Assembly (NCBI GenBank): GCA_018661465.1
Contig: JABJIC010000015.1
Coordinates: 62,001 to 126,000, forward strand
Direction of reading: 5' to 3'
DNA length: 64,000 nucleotides
DNA from: Gammaproteobacteria bacterium
GTDB taxonomy: Bacteria; Pseudomonadota; Gammaproteobacteria; Pseudomonadales; Pseudohongiellaceae
Under the pieces are notes generated by a model, which was not told the DNA's origin, made no database searches, and was given only the letters and a program-made list of their open reading frames with translations. Below are positions 27,183 through 35,568 of the stretch, piece by piece; positions within the stretch are counted from its first letter, which is position 1; every line of letters starts with the position of its first letter. The translations under genes were made by a program, and so were the position numbers.

Positions 27183-28442
27183 ATGGTTATGGACAAGAAG
27201 ATAGAAAAGAAAAGAATGCCTCTCTGGCAGATGGGACTCGTCTCGATTTTCGTTGTAGGGGGGATTTGGTTTGCGTATCGATTACTAGCAGATGCATCTA
27301 TTCGCACCTACCGCGTGCCCGCAGAGCAGCTCATTATTTCTAGCGTACAGTTCGGAGCCTTCGAGGATCTCATTCCCATTCGCGGAACTATTCAACCTTT
27401 TAATAGCGTATTCCTGGATGCCGTTAACGGCGGCGCCGTAGAAGAAGTGTTTGTTGAGGAAGGCAGCTTCGTTGAGGCGGGTCAAGCCCTTCTCCAGCTA
27501 AGCAATACCAACCTGCGGCTCAGTGCGGCCCAGAACGATACCAACATCACAGAACAGCTGAACCTGCTGAACAATATCACCGACGGTTTTGAAACCACTA
27601 GATTAAGTACTCAAAGACAGATCATCGATACCGAATACCGAATTACTGTTTTAGAAAGACAAGAGTCTCGACAAGAAACACTAGTGGCTGACGGACTGGT
27701 TTCGGAAGAGCAATTTACTGCCATCACAGATGAACTGGGCTACCAGAAAAAAGTACTGGCCAATCATCTTGCTCGACAGGAGCTAGAAATTCGCACCCGT
27801 GAAACTCGACTCCTGCAAATCGCAGATCAGATAGCAAAGCTGGAAGAAAACCTCGAAGTATCCCAGAGCAGTTATGAATCTTTATTGGTTCGCGCTCCAA
27901 TAGCAGGACAACTAACCTCACTGCCAGTAGAAATAGGCGAAAGCAAACAGGCCGGACAAAGACTCGGGCAAATAGATGTTATAGACCAGTACAAGGTAGT
28001 TGCACAGATTGATGAATTTTATGTGTCTCGTGTTGCCGCAGGCCAAAGCACCAGATTCACTCTCTCTGGAAAAGAACATTTCGCGACAGTTTTAAAGGTA
28101 TACCCTGAAATTACTGCAGGTACATTTGAAGTTGATCTGATTTTCGAAGGTGCTTCGCCGGAGAATGTTCGCCGCGGACAGACGCTGCAAATGGAGCTGA
28201 CCCTGGGTAATCCAATCGAATCTCTGTTACTTCCTCTTGGTGGTTTTATTCAGGATACCGGTGGCAACTGGGTATTCGTTATCGATGAGAGCGGAGAATA
28301 CGCAGTGCGTCACGACATAAGCGTAGGCAGAAGAAACAATCGCTATGTGGAAGTTCGCGACGGCCTCAATCAGGGTGATCGAGTAATTACTTCGAGCTAC
28401 AGCCAGATGGAAGACATGGAAAGGATTCAGCTCTCGCAATAA
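27183..28442 (+). CDS. HlyD/MFP periplasmic adaptor
   Basis: A 419-residue protein with an N-terminal membrane anchor (about 14-34). The lipoyl-like half domains are seen at G-A-V-E-E-V-F-V-E-E-G-S-F-V-E-A-G-Q-A-L near 82-101 and again near 236 (V-R-A-P-I-A-G-Q-L). They are separated by a helical hairpin of about 110-230. Beta-barrel and membrane-proximal domains follow, including D-R-V-I-T-S-S near 400. Last gene of the ABC operon, 53 bp after the second permease. It should link the inner-membrane complex to an outer-membrane channel encoded elsewhere, since no TolC-type gene is present. Confidence 0.88.
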   Translation: MVMDKKIEKKRMPLWQMGLVSIFVVGGIWFAYRLLADASIRTYRVPAEQLIISSVQFGAFEDLIPIRGTIQPFNSVFLDAVNGGAVEEVFVEEGSFVEAGQALLQLSNTNLRLSAAQNDTNITEQLNLLNNITDGFETTRLSTQRQIIDTEYRITVLERQESRQETLVADGLVSEEQFTAITDELGYQKKVLANHLARQELEIRTRETRLLQIADQIAKLEENLEVSQSSYESLLVRAPIAGQLTSLPVEIGESKQAGQRLGQIDVIDQYKVVAQIDEFYVSRVAAGQSTRFTLSGKEHFATVLKVYPEITAGTFEVDLIFEGASPENVRRGQTLQMELTLGNPIESLLLPLGGFIQDTGGNWVFVIDESGEYAVRHDISVGRRNNRYVEVRDGLNQGDRVITSSYSQMEDMERIQLSQ

Positions 28443-28500
28443 GGTGTGTTGAGCGTCTGCTTTCGGCCCGAAACGGAAATCTACAAACGGTGGCTTTGGA

Positions 28501-28552
28501 GCTGAGGATTGAAAACCCTTGTGTCGATGGTTCGATTCACTCGCCCATCACC
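28501..28552 (+). other. Degenerate tRNA-Phe 3'-half fragment
   Basis: The stretch beginning GAGGATTGAAAA and continuing GTGTCGATGGTTCGATTC closely resembles the anticodon arm (GAA anticodon inside ATTGAAAA), variable loop and T-arm of a gammaproteobacterial tRNA-Phe, and it ends with ATCACC in place of the GGGCACC acceptor end. Part of a D-arm (TTTGGAGC) may precede it, but the acceptor 5' strand is not recognisable and the T-stem pairs poorly. It is therefore not a functional tRNA. Such 3' fragments are often left by integrative elements that use tRNA genes as attachment sites. Confidence 0.5.
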
Positions 28553-28680
28553 GGACGTCACCTATCAAAACTATTGTTTTTCCTCTAACCGCTTCAATTT
28601 CAGTTCGGCTAAATCTAACAAAAAATATGTGAAAGAAATTCAAAAATTATAGTTGAACTATGACCCTCCCAATAACGCTC

Positions 28681-28729
28681 AAAATGGAGTCAGAGTGAAA
28701 TTACCATATTTTTACTCTGACTCCATTTT
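28681..28729. repeat. 16-bp perfect inverted repeat, possible REP/RAYT palindrome or terminator
   Basis: The arms AAAATGGAGTCAGAGT (28681-28696) and ACTCTGACTCCATTTT (28714-28729) are perfect complements, and pairing extends with one G-T pair to about 20 bp around a short loop. It sits in a convergent intergenic region 26 bp past the stop of the PQQ-propeller gene. TGGAGTCAGAGT palindromes are, from memory, among those associated with REP-type tyrosine transposases in marine gammaproteobacteria. It could also serve as a terminator. Confidence 0.6.
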
Positions 28730-28754
28730 GATCAGATACCGATAGAGAATAGCC

Positions 28755-30437
28755 TTATTCCGACGGTTTGAATGCCAGCAACACATTACCAGGCACCTGA
28801 CTGAACTGACCATATCCGGAACCCACAAACACCATGCCAGATCCGGCGGCAATGGAATGACTGTCGATCGAACCGCCATAACCCTCGACACCGTTGACGG
28901 TTTCAAAATCTACCACGGTATCGTATTTAAAGAGTATCTCGCCTGAGTCCGAATCAAATACAAACAGGCGACCATCGAGTCCCCCAGTGATGACTGCTCC
29001 GTCCACAGACAACGGAGTTGCGGAGAAACCATAGAGTGATTCACAACGCCTGAGCCTTTCACTGCGTTCGTCACCACAATCGGGCTGCACTTCGTAGAAC
29101 CAGCTCGGCTCGCCAGTGCCGACGAAGTAAGTGTAAAGGCCCGGCCGGCTGACCGCACCCATACCGCCAGGGTCGTTGATGGTCATGAAGGCACGCTCTG
29201 AATCGGTGGCGATGCCCCAATGGTTGCCGCCCAGTGCTGTGCCTTCACCGACGCTCTGATTCCAGACCACTGCACCAGTGGCAGGATCCAGAGCCCAGAG
29301 ATCGCCAGATTTCTGGCCGGCAATCAGCAGCTCCCGGTCGTCTGTCTCTACAAGGATGGCCGGGCCGCCGAAATCGAAATCGACGGAGTTGGTATCACCT
29401 AGAATGATGCAGTTAGGACCGCCGGCGCTACAGCCGAAATTCCACATGTCGTTCTCTAGTGCCTGGAATACCCAGATTTCCTCCCCTGTTTCCAGATTCA
29501 GGGCGATGATTGAGTCGCTGGTACCCGTTGTGGGGTGCGAAGTATTTTCGCCAGTGGTCACATACACCTGGCCGCGCTTTGCATCGATAGTCGGCGTAGT
29601 CCAGATTGGGGCACCTGAGGGGCCGCGCTGCTTGACCCCGGTTGAGCTGACCGCACCAGTGTATTCAGCCGCTGGCATGGTGTGGTATTCCCACAGCTTT
29701 TCTCCTGTACTCGCATTCAGTGCGGTGACGGCGCCGTGATTTTCACAGCATTCATAATTTGGGTTGCCACCGGTAATGACACCGGAACCGGAAACCGGCA
29801 CGATTATCTTGTCTTCGTGAATAACAGGTGTGCCAGTTAGCATTCCCTGGTTATTGGATGCCTGCCCGCTCGCTACCCAGATCGACTCGCCATTTTCCGC
29901 ATTGACGGCATGAATCATGCCCCTTCCATCACTAAACACCAGTGTGCCCAAGTCATCGATTACCGAGTAGGCCATTGAAGAGCGCAGGCGTGTGCCAGGA
30001 TTGTAGACCCACTTGGTACAACCAGTGTCGATATCCAATGCGAAAACCCGACCGGAATCGGTAGCGTCATAGAAAATGGTCGAGCCGACGATCACCGGCG
30101 CGGCGCGCATACCGGACGTTTCGGGAAAAGCGACCGCCCATGCCAATTCCAGATTTGACAGATTGGCCGTGGTGAGACCCGCCTGCACGGCATCGAGGTG
30201 ACGCGGGTTGTTGCCATCAGCTTGCGTATAGGTAAAGGATAGGGCCTGCTGCAGATCTACCGAGCGGTTACCCGCTGCGCACATGGTCGCAGCGACCCAG
30301 TCTTCGGTTCCGTCTGTGGTGGTCGGCTCCTGTGCCAAACCTGGTTGAGCGGCGATCAAGCCTGCGCACATTAGCGCGGCCAGAGATAGGTAAGATCTAA
30401 AACTTGCGTGAAGACTAGAGTAAAAAAACATGAGCAT
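28755..30437 (-). CDS. PQQ-type beta-propeller dehydrogenase-like protein
   Basis: A 560-residue exported protein (signal ending G-L-A-Q near residue 36; an ATG two codons downstream is an equally good start). Propeller blades are marked by repeated A-L-(D/N)-x-x-T-G-x-x-x-W, for example L-N-A-S-T-G-E-K-L-W near 240 and L-D-P-A-T-G-A-V-V-W near 380. A vicinal Cys pair (Y-E-C-C-E-N-H) near 225 recalls the disulfide of methanol-dehydrogenase-type enzymes. No haem motif is present, so an external cytochrome would take the electrons. The layout resembles polyvinyl-alcohol-dehydrogenase-like proteins. Substrate unknown. Confidence 0.82.
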   Translation of the reverse strand: MLMFFYSSLHASFRSYLSLAALMCAGLIAAQPGLAQEPTTTDGTEDWVAATMCAAGNRSVDLQQALSFTYTQADGNNPRHLDAVQAGLTTANLSNLELAWAVAFPETSGMRAAPVIVGSTIFYDATDSGRVFALDIDTGCTKWVYNPGTRLRSSMAYSVIDDLGTLVFSDGRGMIHAVNAENGESIWVASGQASNNQGMLTGTPVIHEDKIIVPVSGSGVITGGNPNYECCENHGAVTALNASTGEKLWEYHTMPAAEYTGAVSSTGVKQRGPSGAPIWTTPTIDAKRGQVYVTTGENTSHPTTGTSDSIIALNLETGEEIWVFQALENDMWNFGCSAGGPNCIILGDTNSVDFDFGGPAILVETDDRELLIAGQKSGDLWALDPATGAVVWNQSVGEGTALGGNHWGIATDSERAFMTINDPGGMGAVSRPGLYTYFVGTGEPSWFYEVQPDCGDERSERLRRCESLYGFSATPLSVDGAVITGGLDGRLFVFDSDSGEILFKYDTVVDFETVNGVEGYGGSIDSHSIAAGSGMVFVGSGYGQFSQVPGNVLLAFKPSE

Positions 30438-30736
30438 TGCCTGCTTGGTTGATGATAGTTGCTAGTTCCAATCCAACGAGAACTGTGTGTACTGAATTGC
30501 CGGTTCATTTGGAGGCTGAAACCCAGCCCCAAAAATACAATAATTATCGACGTTGTGCGAATCCGTGATCAAAGAGCTCAGAGTAATTTGACTCATTTTG
30601 GCTTGCTCCTGAGCAATCAGAGCATAAACCAATTAGCAGGGGCGAATCAAAGCAAGGTGAGTGGATGGTGATATTCCCTCCCGTAGCGTAATATCCCCAA
30701 AGTAATTAATCGAATCCTCGGTAGGAGAAAACCAAG
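30438..30736. other. Divergent promoter region
   Basis: 299 bp between the PQQ-propeller gene (minus) and the candidate selenoprotein gene (plus). It should hold both promoters. AGGAG at 30723-30727 is the ribosome binding site of the plus-strand gene. Nothing else stands out. Confidence 0.4.
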
Positions 30737-31888
30737 ATGAAGAGCTCGAAAAGCATTGGTCTAGTGCTTGGCTCTCTGTTGTTTACTGGATTGTTTAGTG
30801 GTTTGGTCAATGCGCAAAGCGCCGTGGTGTTATACAACGAGCGTGTTGTTGAAATTGATCAAACCCTGCCCGATGCAACAGAGTTATGGGTCACGCCGGA
30901 AGACCTGACAAGAATTAACGATTTCGTTTTGAAACCTCAGGGAGCTTGCCTGGCTGAATTATGCATACCGATTCTGCAAGACAGGGACAGCGATATGTTT
31001 GTAACCCGAGCGAATCAAGGTTGGCTGAATTTCAGCGGCTTGGCGGACAAGTTACAGCAAGCATCGATGACCGATTACAATGATGGGATTTGGAGCTTCG
31101 GCACTATGCCGTTGGAGCGTCAGTCGTTTTTCCGCGCCGGTGAAGCACCAGATTTCGAATTGCCTGATCGTGATGGCAATATTGTAAAACTCTCAGATTT
31201 TAGAGGTAAGAAAGTATTGCTTCTAACCTGGGCCTCTTGGTGAGGATGTCGTTTCGACGTGCCCGTGTGGCAGTCCATTTACGAAGAACTCAAATCAGAT
31301 ACTTTCGAAATTATTTCCGTTGCCCAAGATACTGGCGGCGAAGAAGCAGCTGGCGGAATTTTCGATGACGCTAATGTTACCTACACGTCAATAATTGATG
31401 TAAACCATCACATCAGCTCTCTCTACAACTTGTTGAATGTACCGTCAGGCGTTTGGATCGATGAAACCGGCAAGATTGCACGTATTAATGAAGGTACTTA
31501 TGCAAAGACTCATTTTGATGGCGCGTGGGGAACCGACGACTATGTGCCCATCGTCCGTGACTGGGTCGCTAATGGTGAAGACAGTCAGTACGTTTGGGAT
31601 AGTGAGAAAGTGCGCGAGAATATATTTCAGCGCACACCTGAGGCAGAAAAGGCTCAGCCTGCATTCCGACTAGGTACTTACTACTTCACTAATGGCAACG
31701 ACGAGAAGGCCGAGCAGTATTGGACCTTGGCTCAAGAGCTAGACCCGGATAGTTGGAACTACTTACGTCAGGACTTGCAGTATGAAGATGGCGGATCGGC
31801 TGGACCTGAGTGGAGCGAAAGACGCGAGCGAATAGAAGGCGCCGGTGGCACTTACTATGCACCACTGGATATTGAACAAGACAACTAG
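30737..31888 (+). CDS. Candidate selenoprotein: secreted TlpA/ResA-like redoxin with in-frame TGA (Sec169)
   Basis: If TGA at 31241-31243 is read as selenocysteine, the frame gives 383 residues. A signal peptide (1-26, ending V-N-A-Q) is followed by a 95-residue N-terminal region with a Cys pair (G-A-C-L-A-E-L-C), then a thioredoxin-fold domain from about 132 (E-A-P-D-F-E-L-P-D-R-D-G). The TGA falls in L-T-W-A-S-W-[TGA]-G-C-R-F-D-V-P, where TlpA/ResA-type proteins have the first active-site Cys. The fold continues normally afterwards, including the cis-Pro region N-V-P-S-G-V-W-I-D. The C-terminus has TPR-like helices (A-F-R-L-G-T-Y-Y-F-T-N-G-N). AGGAG precedes the ATG. Read literally as stops, it would be two pieces, 30737-31243 and a 3' fragment without its own ribosome binding site. 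A Cys-to-stop mutation is the alternative. SelA, SelB, SelC and SelD are not in the window. Confidence 0.78.
31244..31275 (+). promoter_or_regulatory. Candidate bacterial SECIS element
   Basis: Immediately after the TGA, nucleotides 31256-31275 can fold into a hairpin: 3 bp (31256-31258 with 31273-31275), one bulged G on the 5' side (31259), 4 bp (31260-31263 with 31269-31272), and the 5-nt loop CGUGU with G in its second position. Twenty nucleotides separate the TGA from the loop. Known bacterial SECIS elements have the apical loop about 16-37 nt after UGA, a G among the first loop bases and, in E. coli fdhF, a bulged base on the 5' arm. A competing small hairpin (31246-31260, loop UUU) is also possible. 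Confidence 0.6.
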
Positions 31889-32087
31889 TTACAAAATATT
31901 CAAACCCCGTGATATCGAGCCAGCACAGAGTGTTACTTTGTGTTGGCTTGTTTGATTTAGTCTTGAAGATAGTGCTTAAGCAAGAAGATACATTCATTTT
32001 TATTATGAAGTACAATTAACCCATCAATTTACTAGCTTCTCAGTTTGTTAGCACCACAGATTTCAATTCCCTACAGCTCACAACTCA

Positions 32088-33329
32088 ATGAATCAAAACT
32101 CCCCAGCTGAATACGACGTGATCATCCTCGGCGCAGGTGCCGCCGGCCTATTCTGTGCCTCAACAGCAGCTAAGCGTGGTCGGCGAGTATTGGTTTTAGA
32201 GAAAGCTAACAAGATCGGCAAAAAAATATTGATGTCCGGCGGTGGTCGTTGCAATTTCACCAACCAATTTGTGGAGGCGGAAAATTTCATTTCCAATAAT
32301 CCGCATTTTTGTAAATCAGCATTGAGTACATATAGCCAATGGGATTTCATTGACATGGTTGAGCAGCACCATATTGATTACGAGCAGCGCAAACACGGTC
32401 AATTGTTTTGTGTGGAATCGGCTAAAGAAATTGTGGCCATGTTACGAGAGGAGTGTGAGCAGTCAGGCGTAGAAATTAAAACCCATTGTGACCTTAACAA
32501 AGTGGCCAGTACAACATCTGACAAGAAAGGTAATGGTTATCAGCTTGAAATAGCACAAGGGTCAAGCGAAGCAAAAAAACTACGAAAGCTAGGCTGCCAA
32601 TCCTTAGTGATTGCTAGCGGAGCGCTTTCGGTTCCCACGCTTGGAGGCAGTGGAATCGGTTATGAAATAGCTGAACAGTTTAATCTTGAAGTTACCGAGC
32701 GCCGCAGTGGACTGGTCCCCTTTATGTTTTCTGATTTCATGAAGCCGATATGCGAGCGTCTGTCTGGATCATCGCTTGAAGTTGAGATCAGCTGCAACGG
32801 ACAAGCGTTTACCGAACAACTACTATTTACTCATCGCGGTATTAGTGGTCCGGCCGTGTTACAAATTTCTAACTATTGGCATGTAGGTGATGAAATTGAA
32901 ATTAATTTACTGCCTGGATTCGATGCCAGCGAATGGCTTCTGCAAGCCAAGCAAGACAAAGTAAAAACTCAACTAAAAACATTTCTCAATCAGAAAATCA
33001 TAAAGTCGCTGACAGTTGAACTGCAGGCTATTTGGTGGCCGCAGCAAGCAGAGATTCCTTTGCTTGAGTTTTCTGATAAGCAATTACGTTCAATAGGACA
33101 GCAAATCAATAAATGGCAACTAAAGCCGTCCGGTACAGAAGGTTATAGAACCGCCGAGGTCACTTTGGGCGGCGTGGATACCAACGGCATTAGCTCCAAG
33201 ACGATGGAGGCGAAGAATCAAGCCGGCTTGTATTTTATTGGCGAGGTACTGGACGTCAGTGGCCATTTGGGTGGATTTAATTTCCAATGGGCCTGGTCAT
33301 CTGCTTATGTTGCCGGTCAGGTTGCGTAA
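32088..33329 (+). CDS. YhiN/HI0933-family flavoprotein
   Basis: A 413-residue FAD-dependent oxidoreductase of the HI0933-like (TIGR00275-type) family. The dinucleotide-binding start is V-I-I-L-G-A-G-A-A-G-L-F-C-A near residues 10-23, followed by the family hallmark K-K-I-L-M-S-G-G-G-R-C-N-F-T-N near 45-59. The C-terminal FAD segment is G-L-Y-F-I-G-E-V-L-D-V-S-G-H-L-G-G-F-N near 380-400, with Q-W-A-W-S-S-A at the end. The physiological reaction of the family is not firmly known. It is a single gene with no clear ribosome binding site before the ATG. Length is typical. Confidence 0.9.
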   Translation: MNQNSPAEYDVIILGAGAAGLFCASTAAKRGRRVLVLEKANKIGKKILMSGGGRCNFTNQFVEAENFISNNPHFCKSALSTYSQWDFIDMVEQHHIDYEQRKHGQLFCVESAKEIVAMLREECEQSGVEIKTHCDLNKVASTTSDKKGNGYQLEIAQGSSEAKKLRKLGCQSLVIASGALSVPTLGGSGIGYEIAEQFNLEVTERRSGLVPFMFSDFMKPICERLSGSSLEVEISCNGQAFTEQLLFTHRGISGPAVLQISNYWHVGDEIEINLLPGFDASEWLLQAKQDKVKTQLKTFLNQKIIKSLTVELQAIWWPQQAEIPLLEFSDKQLRSIGQQINKWQLKPSGTEGYRTAEVTLGGVDTNGISSKTMEAKNQAGLYFIGEVLDVSGHLGGFNFQWAWSSAYVAGQVA

Positions 33330-33360
33330 GCGACGGCTATGCTTGTGATCTCTTCCGAGA

Positions 33361-34359
33361 TCATTCTATCTGCAATACAATTTTACCGCGGCTTCTCCGA
33401 GTTTCACTCTGTTCGTGAGCCAGCTTTGCGTCCTGTAAAGGAAAGCGATAGTTAACGATGGGGCGAATAACTCCTTGCTCAATCAACTGTGCAATTTCTG
33501 CTAATTGCGAAGAACTGGGTTGCACTAAGGTAGAGATGACATTTATGTCGCTGCGATCCGGGTTTCTGCCCTCGGGTGTAAGCCCTACGATAGATACCAA
33601 GGTACCGCCTTGCTTGAGTATGGCCAAAGATCTGACCTGAGTCTCTCCGCCTATCGGGTCTAACACCACATCAACATCTTGCGCGAAGTCTTCGAAGCGT
33701 TGAGTGCGATAATCCACGGTTACATCCACGCCTATTCCCCGTAGAAAATCATGGTTATATTCTGAAGCTGTGGCGATCACTCTAGCGCCTTTCCATTTTG
33801 CCAGTTGTACCGCCACGGAACCCACGCCACCGGCGCCGGCGTGAATAAGCACAGTCTGGCCAGCTTGAAGATCGGCGATTTCAAATAGAGTCTGCCATGC
33901 AGTTAGCGCAACCAGAGGTATGGACGCTGCTTCTTCATGACTGGTATTTGTTGGTTTCAACGCAGCCTCAGATTCTTTGACGATTGCATATTCCGCATAG
34001 CCGCCACCACGCCGCAGATCCAGCATGGCAAAAACTTCGTCGCCTATATTGAACCCGGTAACACCTGGGCCCACAGCAGAAACAACTCCGCTGACATCGA
34101 ATCCGGGTACGTAGGGAATCCCAGCTCCGGAAAGACCGCCTGCACGGCCGGCGCGAACGCTGGTATCCACGGGATTTATTGCAGCCGCATGAACTCTGAG
34201 CAGCAGTTCGCCAACTCCGGCTATTGGCTGCGGAATCTCATGCAGCTCCAGCACTTCTGGACCACCGAATTGTTGAATTTGAATAGCTTGCATAGTGGTC
34301 TGTTGACACAGGCCAGCTACGGGCAGTATCAGGCCAATCAAAAAGAATAGTATTTTCAC
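33361..34359 (-). CDS. Zinc-independent MDR oxidoreductase with N-terminal signal-like segment
   Basis: A 332-residue medium-chain dehydrogenase/reductase of the quinone-oxidoreductase type. The core begins at M-Q-A-I-Q-I-Q-Q-F-G-G-P-E-V near residue 23, shows A-A-I-N-P-V-D-T near 59, and has the NADPH-binding A-G-A-G-G-V-G-S-V-A-V-Q-L-A near 173. Zinc ligands are absent. The odd part is the N-terminus from the GTG at 34359: M-K-I-L-F-F-L-I-G-L-I-L-P-V-A-G-L-C-Q-Q, a plausible signal peptide on an enzyme that normally needs cytoplasmic NADPH. If translation starts at the internal ATG (about 34293), the enzyme is an ordinary cytoplasmic one. Neither start has a clear ribosome binding site. Confidence 0.82.
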   Translation of the reverse strand: MKILFFLIGLILPVAGLCQQTTMQAIQIQQFGGPEVLELHEIPQPIAGVGELLLRVHAAAINPVDTSVRAGRAGGLSGAGIPYVPGFDVSGVVSAVGPGVTGFNIGDEVFAMLDLRRGGGYAEYAIVKESEAALKPTNTSHEEAASIPLVALTAWQTLFEIADLQAGQTVLIHAGAGGVGSVAVQLAKWKGARVIATASEYNHDFLRGIGVDVTVDYRTQRFEDFAQDVDVVLDPIGGETQVRSLAILKQGGTLVSIVGLTPEGRNPDRSDINVISTLVQPSSSQLAEIAQLIEQGVIRPIVNYRFPLQDAKLAHEQSETRRSRGKIVLQIE

Positions 34360-34499
34360 TGAATATACCCAGAAGTAATTAGTTCAGGCAGGTTAGCAAT
34401 AAATATGCAGGAGGTGCAATTAGCTTGAGATCGGGAGCAGCGACATTATTCGGAAAAGATTTGATAGAATGGAATGAATATGTAAATTGGAGAGAAAAA

Positions 34500-34964
34500 A
34501 TGACAACGAAAGGACCAGCATTAGACCGTCGGGGATTTTTGGCAGCAGGAGCTGGAGCGATTGCTCTCGCAGGTATGGCTCGCTCGGCCAATGCAGCAGA
34601 GTTAACAAGCGACGAATAGGCCAATATTCAGCTCGTAAATGATTTCTGCGCGGCGTGGCCCAGTCATGATCTTGGCAAGGTGATGGAGTTTTTTGCTGAT
34701 GATGGCGCATATCGAATGACCGAAACGACGGAGCTTGCCGATGGCCGCGCCGCCGTATCAACCCGCATCCAAACCATCCTTAACAACATCGACCGCTTCG
34801 ATGTGCTCGATACGTTTGCACGAGGACCGATGGTAATTAATGAACGGCTTGACTATTTTTCAGATTTCGCCCTCAAGACCTGGCACGGTGTTGGAGTATT
34901 CTTTATCAGGGATGGGAAGATCGTCGATTGGTACGACTACACAATAGAAATGGAACAGGCCTGA
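34500..34964 (+). pseudogene. NTF2/SnoaL-like protein with Tat signal, broken by an amber codon
   Basis: GGAGAG precedes ATG at 34500. The first 39 codons encode a Tat signal (D-R-R-G-F-L-A-A-G-A-G-A, ending A-N-A-A) and E-L-T-S-D-E, then TAG at 34617-34619. The same frame continues without break for 115 codons as A-N-I-Q-L-V-N-D-F-C-A-A-W..., ending W-Y-D-Y-T-I-E-M-E-Q-A, a clear NTF2-like/limonene-epoxide-hydrolase-type domain (M-E-F-F-A-D-D-G-A-Y-R-M). A single C-to-T change from CAG would explain the stop. No restart codon with a ribosome binding site follows closely. Pseudogene or sequencing error; stop read-through is possible but unsupported. Confidence 0.75.
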
Positions 34965-35067
34965 TCCAAACTGAGCACACTAAGAAGGTACACGGTAATT
35001 GAATTTTGTCCCTGAAATAAATCATATACCTTTCCACCCTATTCCTTTTAATTGCGATTATTAAAAT

Positions 35068-35568
35068 ATGACTGATGTAAATGATGAACTAGGCACGATC
35101 GAAAAAACTGATGGCTATTATCAAGCCACCTTAAAGAGAGTAATTGACCATCCAAGAGAATCCGTCTGGTTAATGCTGGTAGATCCCGCCCGGTTTGTAA
35201 ATTGGCTTGCCCCCGGTGAAATTGAATTAGTAAAAGGCGGAGCAGCTAAACTTAACTTCAGCGACAGCGGCATAGTTATCGATAGCATTGTTAGTGAATT
35301 CGACCCACTTACTTTATTGGAATACTCCTGGAGCAGTGGTGATGAGCCTCAGCGTCCAGTGCGATGGCTGCTGAATGAGACTAATTCCGGCACACAACTA
35401 ACTCTTGTTTTGGGAGTTCCGGAAAACGAAGACGTTGCGCGCTCTTGCGCTGGCTGGGAGGCGCATCTAATGATGTTGCTCGCCGCAATTGAAGGTGTAC
35501 CCATCAAATTTCCTTTTGAAAGATTTGTTTCTACTCGGGAAGCTTATAACAAGTTAATTCTCGACTAG
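35068..35568 (+). CDS. SRPBCC/AHSA1-family protein
   Basis: A 166-residue cytoplasmic protein with the Bet v1-like START fold of the AHSA1 (activator of Hsp90 ATPase 1-like) family: R-V-I-D-H-P-R-E-S-V-W-L-M-L-V-D-P near residue 24, V-N-W-L-A-P-G-E-I near 44, L-E-Y-S-W-S near 88, and a C-terminal helix starting W-E-A-H-L-M-M-L-L-A-A. Members bind hydrophobic ligands or act in small-molecule metabolism; no catalytic role can be assigned. The stop codon lies within the first copy of a 15-bp tandem repeat. Confidence 0.82.
   Translation: MTDVNDELGTIEKTDGYYQATLKRVIDHPRESVWLMLVDPARFVNWLAPGEIELVKGGAAKLNFSDSGIVIDSIVSEFDPLTLLEYSWSSGDEPQRPVRWLLNETNSGTQLTLVLGVPENEDVARSCAGWEAHLMMLLAAIEGVPIKFPFERFVSTREAYNKLILD

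Larger units (their letters stand above)
28443..28754. other. Convergent intergenic region with tRNA remnant and hairpin
   Basis: 312 bp between the convergent adaptor and PQQ-propeller genes. It contains a degenerate tRNA-Phe 3' half and a 16-bp perfect inverted repeat, listed separately. No coding frame stands out. Confidence 0.6.

Noticed and set aside
34617..34619. Amber codon read as pyrrolysine
   Set aside because: Not in a catalytic site of a known pyrrolysine protein family and a simple CAG to TAG mutation explains it.
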